From NCBI GenBank assembly GCA_902826865.1, contig CADEGN010000029.1, forward strand, positions 1 to 43,557: a stretch of DNA of 43,557 bases. The letters run 5' to 3'. The notes beneath the pieces were generated by a model. That model ran no database searches and was not told where the DNA came from. It saw only the letters and a program-made list of their open reading frames with translations. The stretch is from an uncultured Myxococcales bacterium. GTDB taxonomy: Bacteria > Myxococcota_A > Polyangia > Nannocystales > Nannocystaceae. Both the position numbers and the translations under genes were made by a program. Below are positions 1 to 8,124 of the stretch, in pieces (the stretch's first letter is position 1; each line of letters begins with the position of its first letter).

Positions 1-896
1 GTCCGCGCAGCAACGTTGAGGTAGCGCCACCTTACCCAGCGCAGGGCCGCGCGGGCATCGCGGACCTCGGGTGGGGCATCGGTCATGCGATCGACCAAAT
101 CCGGGAGCGGAATCGTCGATATCAGGCGCCGGTACGGGACGCTCTCGCGGCGCCCCGAAACGACGACTCGCTGCGCGCGGGGATCGATCTCGACGAGCTC
201 GGCGCCAAGCTCAACTTCCACCTCCGGGCGCACCGACAGGGCTCGACGGAGCGCCTGCGGCAGGGCGTCGATGCCTCCATGGCGCGGATAAAGAAAGCGG
301 GCGTTATACCCCAGCCCCTCTTGGCGCATGCCGATCGCGCCGGCGATGATCTGTTCCGGCTCGGGCACCGGGATGTAGCGAGTGACCCACGCCGATCCCA
401 TGGCGTCGGGTGGTACTCCCCACAGCTTGGTGTTGTACGGGACGAAGAAGTGCCGCGCGATGCCGGGGCCGAAGCGCGCCTCGGCGAAGGACTGAAGGGT
501 CGGTTCGGCGACTGTGGGGCTCTCCCGTCGATGGGCGTCGAACAGCCCGACAAGACATTCGTGAACCACCGAAAGGGGCAACCCGTGCAGGTTGGCCTGG
601 AACGGATACGGCAGCATCACCCCGTGGGTGTACACGCCGGTTCGCCGCTCGATCTCCACGAGATCTCCCTCCGGAAACAGGCGCGCCACCAATGTGCGTG
701 CCCGCTCGTCGCGCAGGTGCAACCAGTGACCGGTGATATCGAAGGTGAATCCGTCCCGGCGGTCGCTGCTCGCCTTGCCGCCCACGCGGTTGTCGCGCTC
801 CAGGAGCCGCGACGCCCCGGCGTGGTGCAAGGCGGCCGATAATCCCGTCAGCCCAGCGCCGAGGATCACGAGCGGCACATCACGGCCACTATCCAC
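1..896 (-). CDS. FAD-dependent oxidoreductase, UDP-galactopyranose mutase/protoporphyrinogen oxidase-like (partial)
   Basis: Translating the minus strand from a GTG at 896 gives an open frame that runs off the left edge (298 codons seen). A stop lies four codons upstream, so this GTG is the only sensible start. The N-terminus carries the Rossmann FAD-binding motif GAGLTGLSA (GxGxxG at residues 13-18), followed by an acidic strand end and GGKASS, as in the amine-oxidase/PPOX/UDP-galactopyranose mutase superfamily. FDITGHWLHL and YNTKLWGVPPDAM further on resemble UDP-galactopyranose mutase-type proteins. The substrate cannot be read from the sequence; sugar-nucleotide, carotenoid or porphyrin chemistry are all possible. 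No signal peptide is visible, so it is probably cytosolic. It is divergent from the kinase gene to its right. The superfamily is secure, the substrate is not. Confidence 0.85.
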   Translation of the reverse strand, partial: MDSGRDVPLVILGAGLTGLSAALHHAGASRLLERDNRVGGKASSDRRDGFTFDITGHWLHLRDERARTLVARLFPEGDLVEIERRTGVYTHGVMLPYPFQANLHGLPLSVVHECLVGLFDAHRRESPTVAEPTLQSFAEARFGPGIARHFFVPYNTKLWGVPPDAMGSAWVTRYIPVPEPEQIIAGAIGMRQEGLGYNARFLYPRHGGIDALPQALRRALSVRPEVEVELGAELVEIDPRAQRVVVSGRRESVPYRRLISTIPLPDLVDRMTDAPPEVRDARAALRWVRWRYLNVAAR

Positions 897-956
897 CCCC
901 CGACATTACCCGAATGCGACGCGCTTCGGATGCCCATCCCCACGTCGCCAATCCCA

Positions 957-980
957 AAGTCGCCCAAGTCGCCCAAGTCG
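957..980. repeat. Short tandem repeat, 9-bp unit AAGTCGCCC
   Basis: Two full and one partial direct copies of AAGTCGCCC lie in the 206-bp gap between the divergent oxidoreductase and kinase genes. The gap otherwise shows no convincing gene. The reading frame of the kinase is open across it, but the translation there looks non-coding. Confidence 0.7.
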
Positions 981-1102
981 TAGAGATCCCGCCGAGCGCG
1001 ACCACGGCCGGCGACGCCGATCGCGGCGCAGCTTGGGAACGCGAAATCCACCCGACCCCCGGTGGACAGCACGCGCTGGGGCGTTGCACACTGCCCGGCG
1101 AG

Positions 1103-2047
1103 ATGGAGTTGCAGCACCTCGGCCGCTACCGCCTCGTCGCTCCGCTGGCGGTCGAGAGCCGGGTCTCGCGGTTTTTCCTCGCCAACCACGACGATGAGCC
1201 CGATGGGCCGGGCTACGTCGTGAAGTTGCTCGTCGCCACTCGCGGCGCCGAAGGTGACGCCCGGCGCGCGCGTTTCGAGCACGAAGTCCGCTTGCTGCGC
1301 GCGCTCAACCACCCGGCCGTGCCAACCGTTCACGCCGCCGGCGAGCAGGACGGTCAACCCTACATTGTGATGGACCGGATCGACGGCGTCGATCTGGCCA
1401 CACTGTGCGGGCATCGTTCCGAGACCCCGCGAGCGCTCGCCAAGGAGCTCGCGGTCTACGTGCTCGCGCAGATCGTGGACGTCGTCCGCCAGCTGCACGA
1501 GCTCGAGATCGTCGACGACTCCGGGCGTGCTGTATCGCTACAGGCCGTTCACCGCGATATTTGTCCGGCCAACGTCCTGTGCTCCCGCACGGGGGATGTC
1601 GTGCTCACCGACTTCGGTTCGGCGCGGAGCCGCTGGCTCGCCCGCGAGCACGATGATCCGCGCGGGGGTACGTTGGCGTACCAAGCCCCCGAGCGCTGGC
1701 TCGCGGACGGTCAGGCCGACGCGCGCAGCGACCTTTTCGCGCTCGCGCTCGTGCTGTGGGAGATCCTCCGCGGGCAGCGATGCACAAGCGCTGACGACGA
1801 GGCCGGCGCACGGGATGCCATCGCCCGATTCGATGTCTCGCACCCTGCTCGACGCGTACCGGGCCTGTCACCCAAGCTCGGAGAGGTGGTCCGCAAGAAC
1901 CTCGACCGCGATCCCGCGCGTCGCTACGAGGACGCGTACCAAATGCTTCAGCGGCTGGCCCAAGCGCCGGAGGCCCAAGGGGCCGAGCGTGCGCGCGTGG
2001 CCCTCGGCGAGCTCGTCACCCAGGCGGCGGGCCCGGCACGATCGTGA
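1103..2047 (+). CDS. Serine/threonine protein kinase (soluble, atypical glycine loop)
   Basis: Hanks-type kinase domain filling a 314-residue protein. Seen from the ATG at 1103: putative VAIK lysine K41 (YVVKLL), helix-C glutamate E61, catalytic loop HRDICPANVL (H150, D152, N157), DFG at 170-172 and the APE region QAPERW. All catalytic residues are present, but the ATP-binding loop (APLAVESRVSRF) has none of the usual glycines. No membrane segment or sensor domain follows the kinase. The frame is open back to an ATG at 914, but those 63 extra residues look non-coding and the kinase fold begins at LGRYRL right after 1103, so I prefer 1103. The TGA overlaps the GTG of the next gene (GTGA), suggesting translational coupling to the membrane glycosyltransferase-like gene. 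Kinase substrates are unknown. Confidence 0.9.
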   Translation: MELQHLGRYRLVAPLAVESRVSRFFLANHDDEPDGPGYVVKLLVATRGAEGDARRARFEHEVRLLRALNHPAVPTVHAAGEQDGQPYIVMDRIDGVDLATLCGHRSETPRALAKELAVYVLAQIVDVVRQLHELEIVDDSGRAVSLQAVHRDICPANVLCSRTGDVVLTDFGSARSRWLAREHDDPRGGTLAYQAPERWLADGQADARSDLFALALVLWEILRGQRCTSADDEAGARDAIARFDVSHPARRVPGLSPKLGEVVRKNLDRDPARRYEDAYQMLQRLAQAPEAQGAERARVALGELVTQAAGPARS

Positions 2048-3567
2048 CGACCCTGGGCGAGCTCCTCGCCCCTGCGCGTACCCACCGACGCACGGTCGCG
2101 ATCCTCGCGCTGGCGCTGCTCAGCACCTACGGCTATTTCGTCCCGGCGCCCGCGTGGAACCAGAACTCGCGTTTCGCCCTGACGCGAGCCCTCGTCGAGC
2201 GAGGATCATCGACGATCGATCCTGATCACGAAACCACCGGCGATAAAAGCCTCCGCGAGGGCCACTTCTACTGCGACAAAGCGCCGGGAGCTTCCTTCGC
2301 CGCGGTTGTTCCTTACGCCCTGTGGTACCTCGGCAACCGTCTCGTCGGCGGCGAGCTTCCGGCGGTCGCTGTGATCCCTTTGGATTCGCGCGACGCAGGC
2401 AAGCACATCGAGCCCGGCGACCGCCTTCCCGGCGACCGGTTGCTATACAACCGAGCCCATCGCGTTGCGTTGTGGTTCTGCGGATTCGCAAGCGTGGGCG
2501 TCGCGTCCGTGACGTCGGCGATCGCGGTCTGGCTGCTGGCGCTGCGGGTGCTCGCCGGCTCTGCGGCAGCGGCGTGCGCGTGCGCGGCGATCTACGCCGT
2601 CGCCACCCCGGTATTCCCGTACAGCACAGCGCTTTACGGCCACCAACTCTGCGGGGCGTTGCTCGTGTGTGCCCTCGCGATCGTTGGACTCAGCGAGCCC
2701 CGCCGCCTCGACCGCAACGCGACCCTCCTGGCGGGATTTCTCACCGCCGGGGCGGTCGTCACGGAATACACCGCCGCGGTACCGGCGATGGCGATGCTGG
2801 CACTGGTCGCTTGGCGACATGGTGCGCACGCGCTCAGATGGTTCATCGCCGGCGCCACACCACCCGCGCTCGCCCTCGCGACCTACCACACGGCTGCCTT
2901 CGGCCACCCGCTACGCACGGGTTACGACTTCGTGTACCTGCCGGAGTTCGCCGAGGGGATGCAGCTGCGTTACGGGATCAGCCGACCCGATCCCCGGGTG
3001 TTGCTCGAGATCGCGTTTGGGAGCTACCGCGGGCTCTTCTATCTCGCACCCGTGCTGCTGTTGGCGGTTTGGGGCCTGGGCCTTCGACTTCTTAGCCGCG
3101 GCGAAACGATGCGCGACGTGATCGCGTTCGCCTGCCTCACTGTTGTGTACTTCCCGCTCCTCAATGCGGGTTACTACATGTGGGACGGTGGCGCGGCGAT
3201 TGGGCCACGCCACGTCGTGCCGATGCTCGGTGCGTTGGCCCTTGGGCTACCTCCGGCGCTGCGCTTCGTTCCCCGGGCGTTTGCCGTGCTCGCAGCGGTT
3301 TCGGCCGGGCAGATGTTGCTCGCCACCGCGGCGATGCCGGAGGCGCCGCAATGGGGCAACCCGCTTTGGGAGTTCGCGCTCGGCCACGTGCTCGGCCGCG
3401 ACGCGAGCACCGATGCCCTGGCCAGCAATCTAGGCCTGGTGCTGGGACTGCCGAGCGCCCTGAGCCTCGCACCGCTCGCGGCCGTGTGGGCGTTGGCATG
3501 GCCTGCGCTGCGCGGCGCGCTCGCGGTGGAGACCCAGCGCGTGGCCGACGTCAGAATCGACCGCTGA
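2044..3567 (+). CDS. Polytopic membrane protein, GT-C glycosyltransferase-like
   Basis: 507-residue protein with roughly ten or more hydrophobic segments. The first is near residues 19-36, followed by a long extracytoplasmic-type loop containing DPDHETTGDKS and FYCDKAPGASF. This layout (acidic residues in the first loop, many helices) resembles GT-C type mannosyl/arabinosyl transferases that use lipid-linked sugars, but no diagnostic catalytic motif can be assigned. The GTG start overlaps the stop of the upstream kinase by four bases. Its 3' end overlaps the convergent TPR gene by 17 bp. A second member lies at 8124-9656: both have a PYS segment in the middle and a GPR(H/Y)(V/L)VP motif near the C-terminus (GGAAIGPRHVVPM here, GGWSIGPRYLVPV there). 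Envelope glycan or protein glycosylation is inferred. Confidence 0.7.
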   Translation: MTTLGELLAPARTHRRTVAILALALLSTYGYFVPAPAWNQNSRFALTRALVERGSSTIDPDHETTGDKSLREGHFYCDKAPGASFAAVVPYALWYLGNRLVGGELPAVAVIPLDSRDAGKHIEPGDRLPGDRLLYNRAHRVALWFCGFASVGVASVTSAIAVWLLALRVLAGSAAAACACAAIYAVATPVFPYSTALYGHQLCGALLVCALAIVGLSEPRRLDRNATLLAGFLTAGAVVTEYTAAVPAMAMLALVAWRHGAHALRWFIAGATPPALALATYHTAAFGHPLRTGYDFVYLPEFAEGMQLRYGISRPDPRVLLEIAFGSYRGLFYLAPVLLLAVWGLGLRLLSRGETMRDVIAFACLTVVYFPLLNAGYYMWDGGAAIGPRHVVPMLGALALGLPPALRFVPRAFAVLAAVSAGQMLLATAAMPEAPQWGNPLWEFALGHVLGRDASTDALASNLGLVLGLPSALSLAPLAAVWALAWPALRGALAVETQRVADVRIDR

Positions 3568-4420
3568 GCACGAGGCCGAGGCTGTGGCCATCGAGAGCCG
3601 CCGACACGTCAGGCATCCGCGTCTGCTTTTCGCGACGGGCCACGATGATCCAGCGCGCGATCCCACCGGCGAGGATCAACAAGCCGATGCCGCCGACGGC
3701 CGCGCCGGCGATACGCATGGTCTTCACCTGCTGCTGGCGCGCGTCGAACTGCCCATACGTCTCACCGGGCGGCGCATTGTTGTCGCGCGCGGCGGAGGCG
3801 CCGAGCACCCCGACGCCAACCAACGTGCCTGCAGCACCGACCGCGACCAAGCTCGCACCCAGGGGATCGCGTGGCCACTGCCTGGCGCGCGTCCTCCGTC
3901 GTTCGACCTCGTCGGGTTGCTGCGAGCCGCGGCCGTCGCCGGTCTCCGCCGGCTCGTCGTTCTCGGGTCGTGCCGGGTCCGGCTCCTCAGCATCTCCCGG
4001 CGGCAGGGGATCCTCACCGGCCAACTTCTCTGCGCACTGCAAGATCCCGTCTCTGGCGTACTCCGCCGCGAGCTGCTCCGGCTTGGTCGCGAGGAACCTC
4101 TGGTAGAGCTTGACCGATGCAGCGCAGTTACCTCGGCGACGCTCCGCCTGCGCCCAGGAGTAGAGGAATACCGGGTCGGCCTCTATCTCGTAGCCCTTGC
4201 GGAACTCCTCGACCGCGTCGTCGAACTCGCTGCGTTTGTAGTGCTCAGTGCCGTTGGCCAAATGCGCCTTCGCCTCGGCGTTGGCGGGCAACGCCAACGC
4301 CTGGGTCGGCACCAGCGCGGAGAGGAACGACGAAACGACAACGGATAGCACGCGCGACGCACGGCGGGCGTCGGTGCGCTCGCTCAGCTCGGAGGTGGCA
4401 TTGGATCGTCGGGATCCCAC
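3551..4420 (-). CDS. TPR-containing membrane protein with two C-terminal helices and GRF terminus
   Basis: 289 residues from a GTG at 4420. Arginine-rich N-region, hydrophobic segment and ALA site fit a signal peptide (about residues 1-43). TPR-like helices follow (AHLANGTEHYKRSEFDDAV, FLYSWAQAERRRGNCAASV, residues about 50-110), then an acidic/proline linker, then two glycine-rich hydrophobic helices (about 185-207 and 238-260). The tail is basic and ends GLVLSGRF. Similar TPR proteins are common in myxobacteria and may sit in envelope complexes; the partner is unknown. The gene lies directly downstream of a membrane kinase, overlapping it by 37 bp with this start. If a later GTG at 4351 is used there is no overlap, but the signal peptide then loses its positive N-region. 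The 3' end overlaps the convergent gene by 17 bp. Confidence 0.75.
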   Translation of the reverse strand: MGSRRSNATSELSERTDARRASRVLSVVVSSFLSALVPTQALALPANAEAKAHLANGTEHYKRSEFDDAVEEFRKGYEIEADPVFLYSWAQAERRRGNCAASVKLYQRFLATKPEQLAAEYARDGILQCAEKLAGEDPLPPGDAEEPDPARPENDEPAETGDGRGSQQPDEVERRRTRARQWPRDPLGASLVAVGAAGTLVGVGVLGASAARDNNAPPGETYGQFDARQQQVKTMRIAGAAVGGIGLLILAGGIARWIIVARREKQTRMPDVSAALDGHSLGLVLSGRF

Positions 4421-6048
4421 GTAGGTTTCTTCGCCGCTTGAGGGGGTGCTGCGGGCTTCTTCGCCTCGGCAGGGTCGCGCTTGGGCTGCTTCTTGCGTGA
4501 ACCGCTCGAACGAGATTTGCTTCGCACGACAACGTTATCCGCCACCCGCGCCTCGGTCGAGGGGGCAACCGGGTCGGTGGCGCGATCGGGTGCCACAGTC
4601 CCCACGGGCACGGTGCTAGGGACGTCGGAGGGTGGCATGGCGGAGACCATTGCCGGCGGAACAGGCTCGGTGGGCGCTTGCGGCCGAGCGACTTCGTCTG
4701 GTTCAACCGGCTCGATCGCCTCCTGCGCAGGTTGTGCGCGCGCAACCGCCGGAGGATCCGCCGCGGCGCCACGGAAGTAGTCGAGTACGAACATCGAACC
4801 TACCCCGCTTGCCGCAGCAACCACGATCCCAGCAACCCACGGCAGGGCGCGGCGTCGCGGGGGATCCGCTGCGAGATCGTTCAAGCTGTGATTGGCGCGA
4901 GTGACCGACGGCTGGGATAGATCCGACTCGGTCTTGGGGCTTGGCGTGGCGCGCGCGTGCAGCTCGCTCGGCACGTCGACCAGGTCATGACTCGTCTCCA
5001 CGACGGTTCGATCACCCGCCTGCCCCTGGGGCTGGGTCAGCGGAGCCGAGCTCTCCAGCTGATCGAGCTGCAACTGCACCGCCGCCTGATCGATCTCTTC
5101 GGCGAACAGCTCCCGCATAAACTTGGCCATGCGCGCCGGAGACACCGGCAAGCGGGCCTCGCGAGCGAAGTCCTCGAGGTCGATCTGGAGATCCATCGCG
5201 TTCTGATAACGGGTGGCCGGATCCGCCTGCAGGGCACGCATGACGATGCGCTCGAGCTCACGCGGATAGTCGGGCCGCACCGAGCTGGGTGTCGGGACAT
5301 CGCCCGCGGCCACGCGGTTGAGGATCGCGATCTCGTTGTCACCGGCGAAGAGCCGACTGCCCGTGGTCATCTCCCACAGCAGGGTGCCGATCGAGAACAC
5401 GTCGCTGCGCCGGTCGACGTTCTGGCCGCGACACTGCTCCGGCGACATGTACGGGATCTTGCCCTTGAGCGTCCCCGCGACGGTGGACGACTGGGCCGAT
5501 GCCGCCTTGGCGATCCCGAAATCGACGATCTTTACCGCGCCGTCGTAGGTGACCAGCACATTCGACGGCGAGACATCGCGATGCACGATCCCGAGGTGGC
5601 TCCCGTCGTTGGCCCGCTTGTCGTGGGCGTGATCGAGACCAGCCGCGATGCCGATGACGATGTGCAAAATGTGTTCGATTGGGATAGCAGCCGATGCCTT
5701 ACGCGACGCACGTACGAGCTTGCGGAGATCCTGGCCCTGGACCCACTCCATCGTGAAGAAGCAGGTGCCGTTGTCTTCACCAATATCGTAGACCTGCACG
5801 ATATTCGGATGGTGCAGCGTGGCGGCCAGTCGCGCTTCGCTGAGGAACATCCGAATGAACTCGTCGTTCTCACGGTGCTGCGGAAGTATCCGCTTGAGAA
5901 CGACCAGCTTCTCGAACCCATGCACCCCGGCAGCGCGGGCGAGGAACAGCTCGGCCATGCCGCCGGTCGCCAGCCGTCGCAACAGCTGGTACTTGCCTAG
6001 CCTCGTGTTGTCCGAGCCGAGGCGAGCGTCTGCCATGCTGGGATGCAC
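4384..6048 (-). CDS. Membrane-anchored serine/threonine protein kinase
   Basis: 554 residues. N-terminal kinase domain (about 18-300): glycine loop LATGGMAE, VAIK lysine K52, HRDVSPSNVL with D158, DFG at 176-178, the activation loop and MSPEQCRGQ. All catalytic residues are intact, so it should be active. A juxtamembrane region of about 100 residues follows, then one membrane helix (about 401-423, preceded by PPRRR) and an extracytoplasmic Pro/Ala/Val-rich tail ending in a Lys/Arg/Pro-rich stretch. This is the myxobacterial PknB-like layout of cytoplasmic kinase and outside tail. A start 12 codon-bases later (MADARLG, 6036) is equally possible. It heads a two-gene unit with the TPR protein at 3551-4420, which may be a partner or substrate; that is inference from position only. 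Confidence 0.93.
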   Translation of the reverse strand: MHPSMADARLGSDNTRLGKYQLLRRLATGGMAELFLARAAGVHGFEKLVVLKRILPQHRENDEFIRMFLSEARLAATLHHPNIVQVYDIGEDNGTCFFTMEWVQGQDLRKLVRASRKASAAIPIEHILHIVIGIAAGLDHAHDKRANDGSHLGIVHRDVSPSNVLVTYDGAVKIVDFGIAKAASAQSSTVAGTLKGKIPYMSPEQCRGQNVDRRSDVFSIGTLLWEMTTGSRLFAGDNEIAILNRVAAGDVPTPSSVRPDYPRELERIVMRALQADPATRYQNAMDLQIDLEDFAREARLPVSPARMAKFMRELFAEEIDQAAVQLQLDQLESSAPLTQPQGQAGDRTVVETSHDLVDVPSELHARATPSPKTESDLSQPSVTRANHSLNDLAADPPRRRALPWVAGIVVAAASGVGSMFVLDYFRGAAADPPAVARAQPAQEAIEPVEPDEVARPQAPTEPVPPAMVSAMPPSDVPSTVPVGTVAPDRATDPVAPSTEARVADNVVVRSKSRSSGSRKKQPKRDPAEAKKPAAPPQAAKKPTWDPDDPMPPPS

Positions 6049-6129
6049 GTCATCGCAGTTTACGGTCCACAGTCGGGAGGGATCAAGCGCGGCTGGCGAG
6101 CGTAGCGCGATCCTGATTACTGATTCGGC

Positions 6130-7032
6130 TCAGAACCGCCCCACCAGGGACAGGCCAGCCACGCGTCCGGTCACCGTGGGCACGAATGCGACGCGAGTTC
6201 GCGCTTCCGCCACCGCGGCCCTGCGCTTCGGGACGCCGAAACCGAGCAACACCCCGCCGCCCACCAGGCCTCCAACCGCCACGACCGCCGAGGTGATGAC
6301 GAGCGGGCGTCCCCCGATGCTCTTATTGCTCGCCACGCCGATCGCGAGGAGCGCCGAACTCGCGCCGATGGCCAGCAAAACCGCGCCCCCAATGATCATG
6401 CCGCGGCCGCTGACGTAGCGCTGGCGCAGCGAAGGATCGGCGGCAAACACCTCGGCGACGCGCATCTGCTGGCGCTTCTTCTCGGCGTTGACCACCGGAG
6501 GCGGCGGCGAGGGCTGCGATTCCGCCAGCTTGATCTTCGCATCCAAATTGGCGATGCGCTCCTTGACCTTCTCGACCTCAGCGATCGCCTCGGGCGTGGG
6601 CGAGTAGAGCGATTTGTACTCGTCGAGAAACGACTGCAAAAGTTGGCGCGCCTGGCGAAGATGCACAGGGTCTTTGTAGGTGTCGTACGCCTTCTCTTGC
6701 GCGGTCGCGATGTTGTAGGCGATGTCGTTTCGAATCTCGCGGTTTGAGTCGACCGCGGGCAGCATGCCGTAGGCCGACGTCCACTCGACGATCGCTCCCC
6801 GAAAGTCGGCGGTATCGAACTTGGCCTTTCCGCGGTCGTAGATCCGTCGGATCTCTTCCATGTCGGGCTGCGCGGTGACCGGGGCCGCGGCCGCGGGCGT
6901 TTGCCCGGCGGCGGGGGCCGGCGTCGTGGTCGGACTCGGCTGCTGGGGTGCCGCATGCACGGGGCCCGCCGCAACGCAGAGGCAAGCACTGATGACTGCC
7001 GCTCCGACTCTTCCCATCCAGGGAGACCGCAC
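6130..7032 (-). CDS. Secreted/membrane TPR-like protein with two C-terminal helices and GRF terminus
   Basis: 300 residues with a clear signal peptide (MGRVGAAVISACLCVAAG, cleavage near VHA-AP), so the ATG at 7032 or the one at 7017 is the start. A Pro/Ala/Thr linker is followed by a helical region (about 60-185) with TPR-like character (IYDRGKAKFDTADFRGAIV, DIAYNIATAQEKAYDTY). A helical stretch rich in Lys and Glu comes next, then two glycine-rich hydrophobic segments (about 210-232 and 244-268), a basic patch and the end GLSLVGRF. No enzyme motif is visible. It sits alone between the kinase at its 3' side and a divergent small membrane gene. The end resembles that of three other proteins in this window, which argues for a shared localisation or assembly signal. 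Confidence 0.75.
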   Translation of the reverse strand: MRSPWMGRVGAAVISACLCVAAGPVHAAPQQPSPTTTPAPAAGQTPAAAAPVTAQPDMEEIRRIYDRGKAKFDTADFRGAIVEWTSAYGMLPAVDSNREIRNDIAYNIATAQEKAYDTYKDPVHLRQARQLLQSFLDEYKSLYSPTPEAIAEVEKVKERIANLDAKIKLAESQPSPPPPVVNAEKKRQQMRVAEVFAADPSLRQRYVSGRGMIIGGAVLLAIGASSALLAIGVASNKSIGGRPLVITSAVVAVGGLVGGGVLLGFGVPKRRAAVAEARTRVAFVPTVTGRVAGLSLVGRF

Positions 7033-7106
7033 GGTGTCCAGGATAACCGATGGCCCCGGCGTTTGGTTGCCAACCGCGTCACAGCCGACGCCGAGCCTCG
7101 GGTACG

Positions 7107-7415
7107 ATGCGCCCGGCCATGCACGCGATCGCCCAAGTTGTGCTCGTCGCCACAGCGCTTGTCATGCCCACGCCCGCGGGTCTAAGGGCAGAGGGGCGCA
7201 GCCACGGGGCAACCACGGTTGAGTCGGAGGTTGACATCCGAACGGCTGCCTACTTGGCCTTCGGCGCTGGGCTTGGTACCGGGTCTGGGAACGACGACCG
7301 CCCCACGTCGCCGCCCGATGCCGGCGCGTCGTGGCCGACGATCGTCGCCGCGTGTCTCGGCGTGATCGTCGGGGGCGTGCTCGCGCGGCGACGGATCCGC
7401 CGCAACGAGGATTGA
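7107..7415 (+). CDS. Small exported membrane protein of unknown function
   Basis: About 102 residues (ATG at 7107; a second ATG at 7119 gives 98). An N-terminal hydrophobic segment with an Ala site (VVLVATALVMPTPAGLRA) looks like a signal peptide. A low-complexity Gly/Asp/Pro middle follows, then a C-terminal membrane helix (TIVAACLGVIVGGVL) and ARRRIRRNED. The layout predicts N-out, C-in with a short cytoplasmic basic tail. There is no conserved Cys before the last helix, so it is not a typical MYXO-CTERM substrate. It is divergent from the gene at 6130-7032 with 74 bp between starts. I do not recognise the family; coding is supported by the signal-peptide/helix arrangement. The 262 bp to the next gene show nothing I can name. 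Confidence 0.55.
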   Translation: MRPAMHAIAQVVLVATALVMPTPAGLRAEGRSHGATTVESEVDIRTAAYLAFGAGLGTGSGNDDRPTSPPDAGASWPTIVAACLGVIVGGVLARRRIRRNED

Positions 7416-7677
7416 GTCGCGTATCTTTGCGGTCGCCGACGCTCCCCACGCGTGGATATGACCGGCGATCGATGGGGCGACGCCGCGCGCGAGGCCTGCG
7501 GCGCGCGCGCCTGATCGCGACGTCGATCCACGCGACGGATCTCCTGTGTCATCTGCCCCACGAAAGACGCCCGGGCTTCCTGTCGGCGACCGGCGCGTGA
7601 GCCCACGCGTGTCCATACGCCACTCCTGTCCGCGTTTCTCTTGACGGTTTCCGCCAAACCGCTCCAAAGTGTCAGGC

Positions 7678-8124
7678 ATGCCGCGCACCGCACTTGTCCT
7701 GGCTTTCGCGACCCTCGCCCTCGCCTGTGCGAAGAATGTCGAAGAGCCCGCGCTCACGTCCTCGCCGGCCACTGCGGGAGCGTCCGCGGGCTCGGAGGAC
7801 ACGGCCGGGAACGGTGAGTCGTCGTCGTCTGGCGGCATGACGACGAGCCCGATGACCACCATGATGATGACCAGCGCCGCGGACACGAGCGGTCCGGCCG
7901 ATGGCACCACGGGCGCGGTCGGCAGCACCGGGAACGACACCACCGCCCAACCGGGTTGCGGGGATGGCGTAATCAGCGCCGGCGAGCAGTGTGACGGCGC
8001 CGACCTCCAGGGTTTCGATTGCTCCTCGCTCGGCCTCAACGGCGGCACGCTGTCGTGTGATCCGGTGACCTGCACCTTCGACACGTCGATGTGCGCGTCG
8101 AGCACGGGCGGCACGGGCGGCTGA
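7678..8124 (+). CDS. Cys-rich lipoprotein with a myxobacterial CGDG...CDG repeat
   Basis: 148 residues. A signal peptide ends in ALACAKN, a plausible though not classical lipobox. A long Ser/Thr/Gly/Met-rich linker (about residues 25-90) follows, then one Cys-rich module beginning CGDGVISAGEQCDG and ending FDTSMC, with six cysteines. This module, close to the DUF4215-type myxobacterial Cys-rich repeat, also occurs three times in the protein at 39353-40552. The protein is probably tethered to the outer membrane with the module exposed; its role is unknown. The ATG at 7678 is preferred to an in-frame GTG at 7669. Its TGA overlaps the ATG of the next gene (TGATG), implying coupled translation with the glycosyltransferase-like gene. 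Confidence 0.8.
   Translation: MPRTALVLAFATLALACAKNVEEPALTSSPATAGASAGSEDTAGNGESSSSGGMTTSPMTTMMMTSAADTSGPADGTTGAVGSTGNDTTAQPGCGDGVISAGEQCDGADLQGFDCSSLGLNGGTLSCDPVTCTFDTSMCASSTGGTGG

Noticed and set aside
914..1102. N-terminal extension of the first kinase
   Set aside because: The 63 residues look non-coding and include the 9-bp tandem repeat; the kinase fold starts after 1103.
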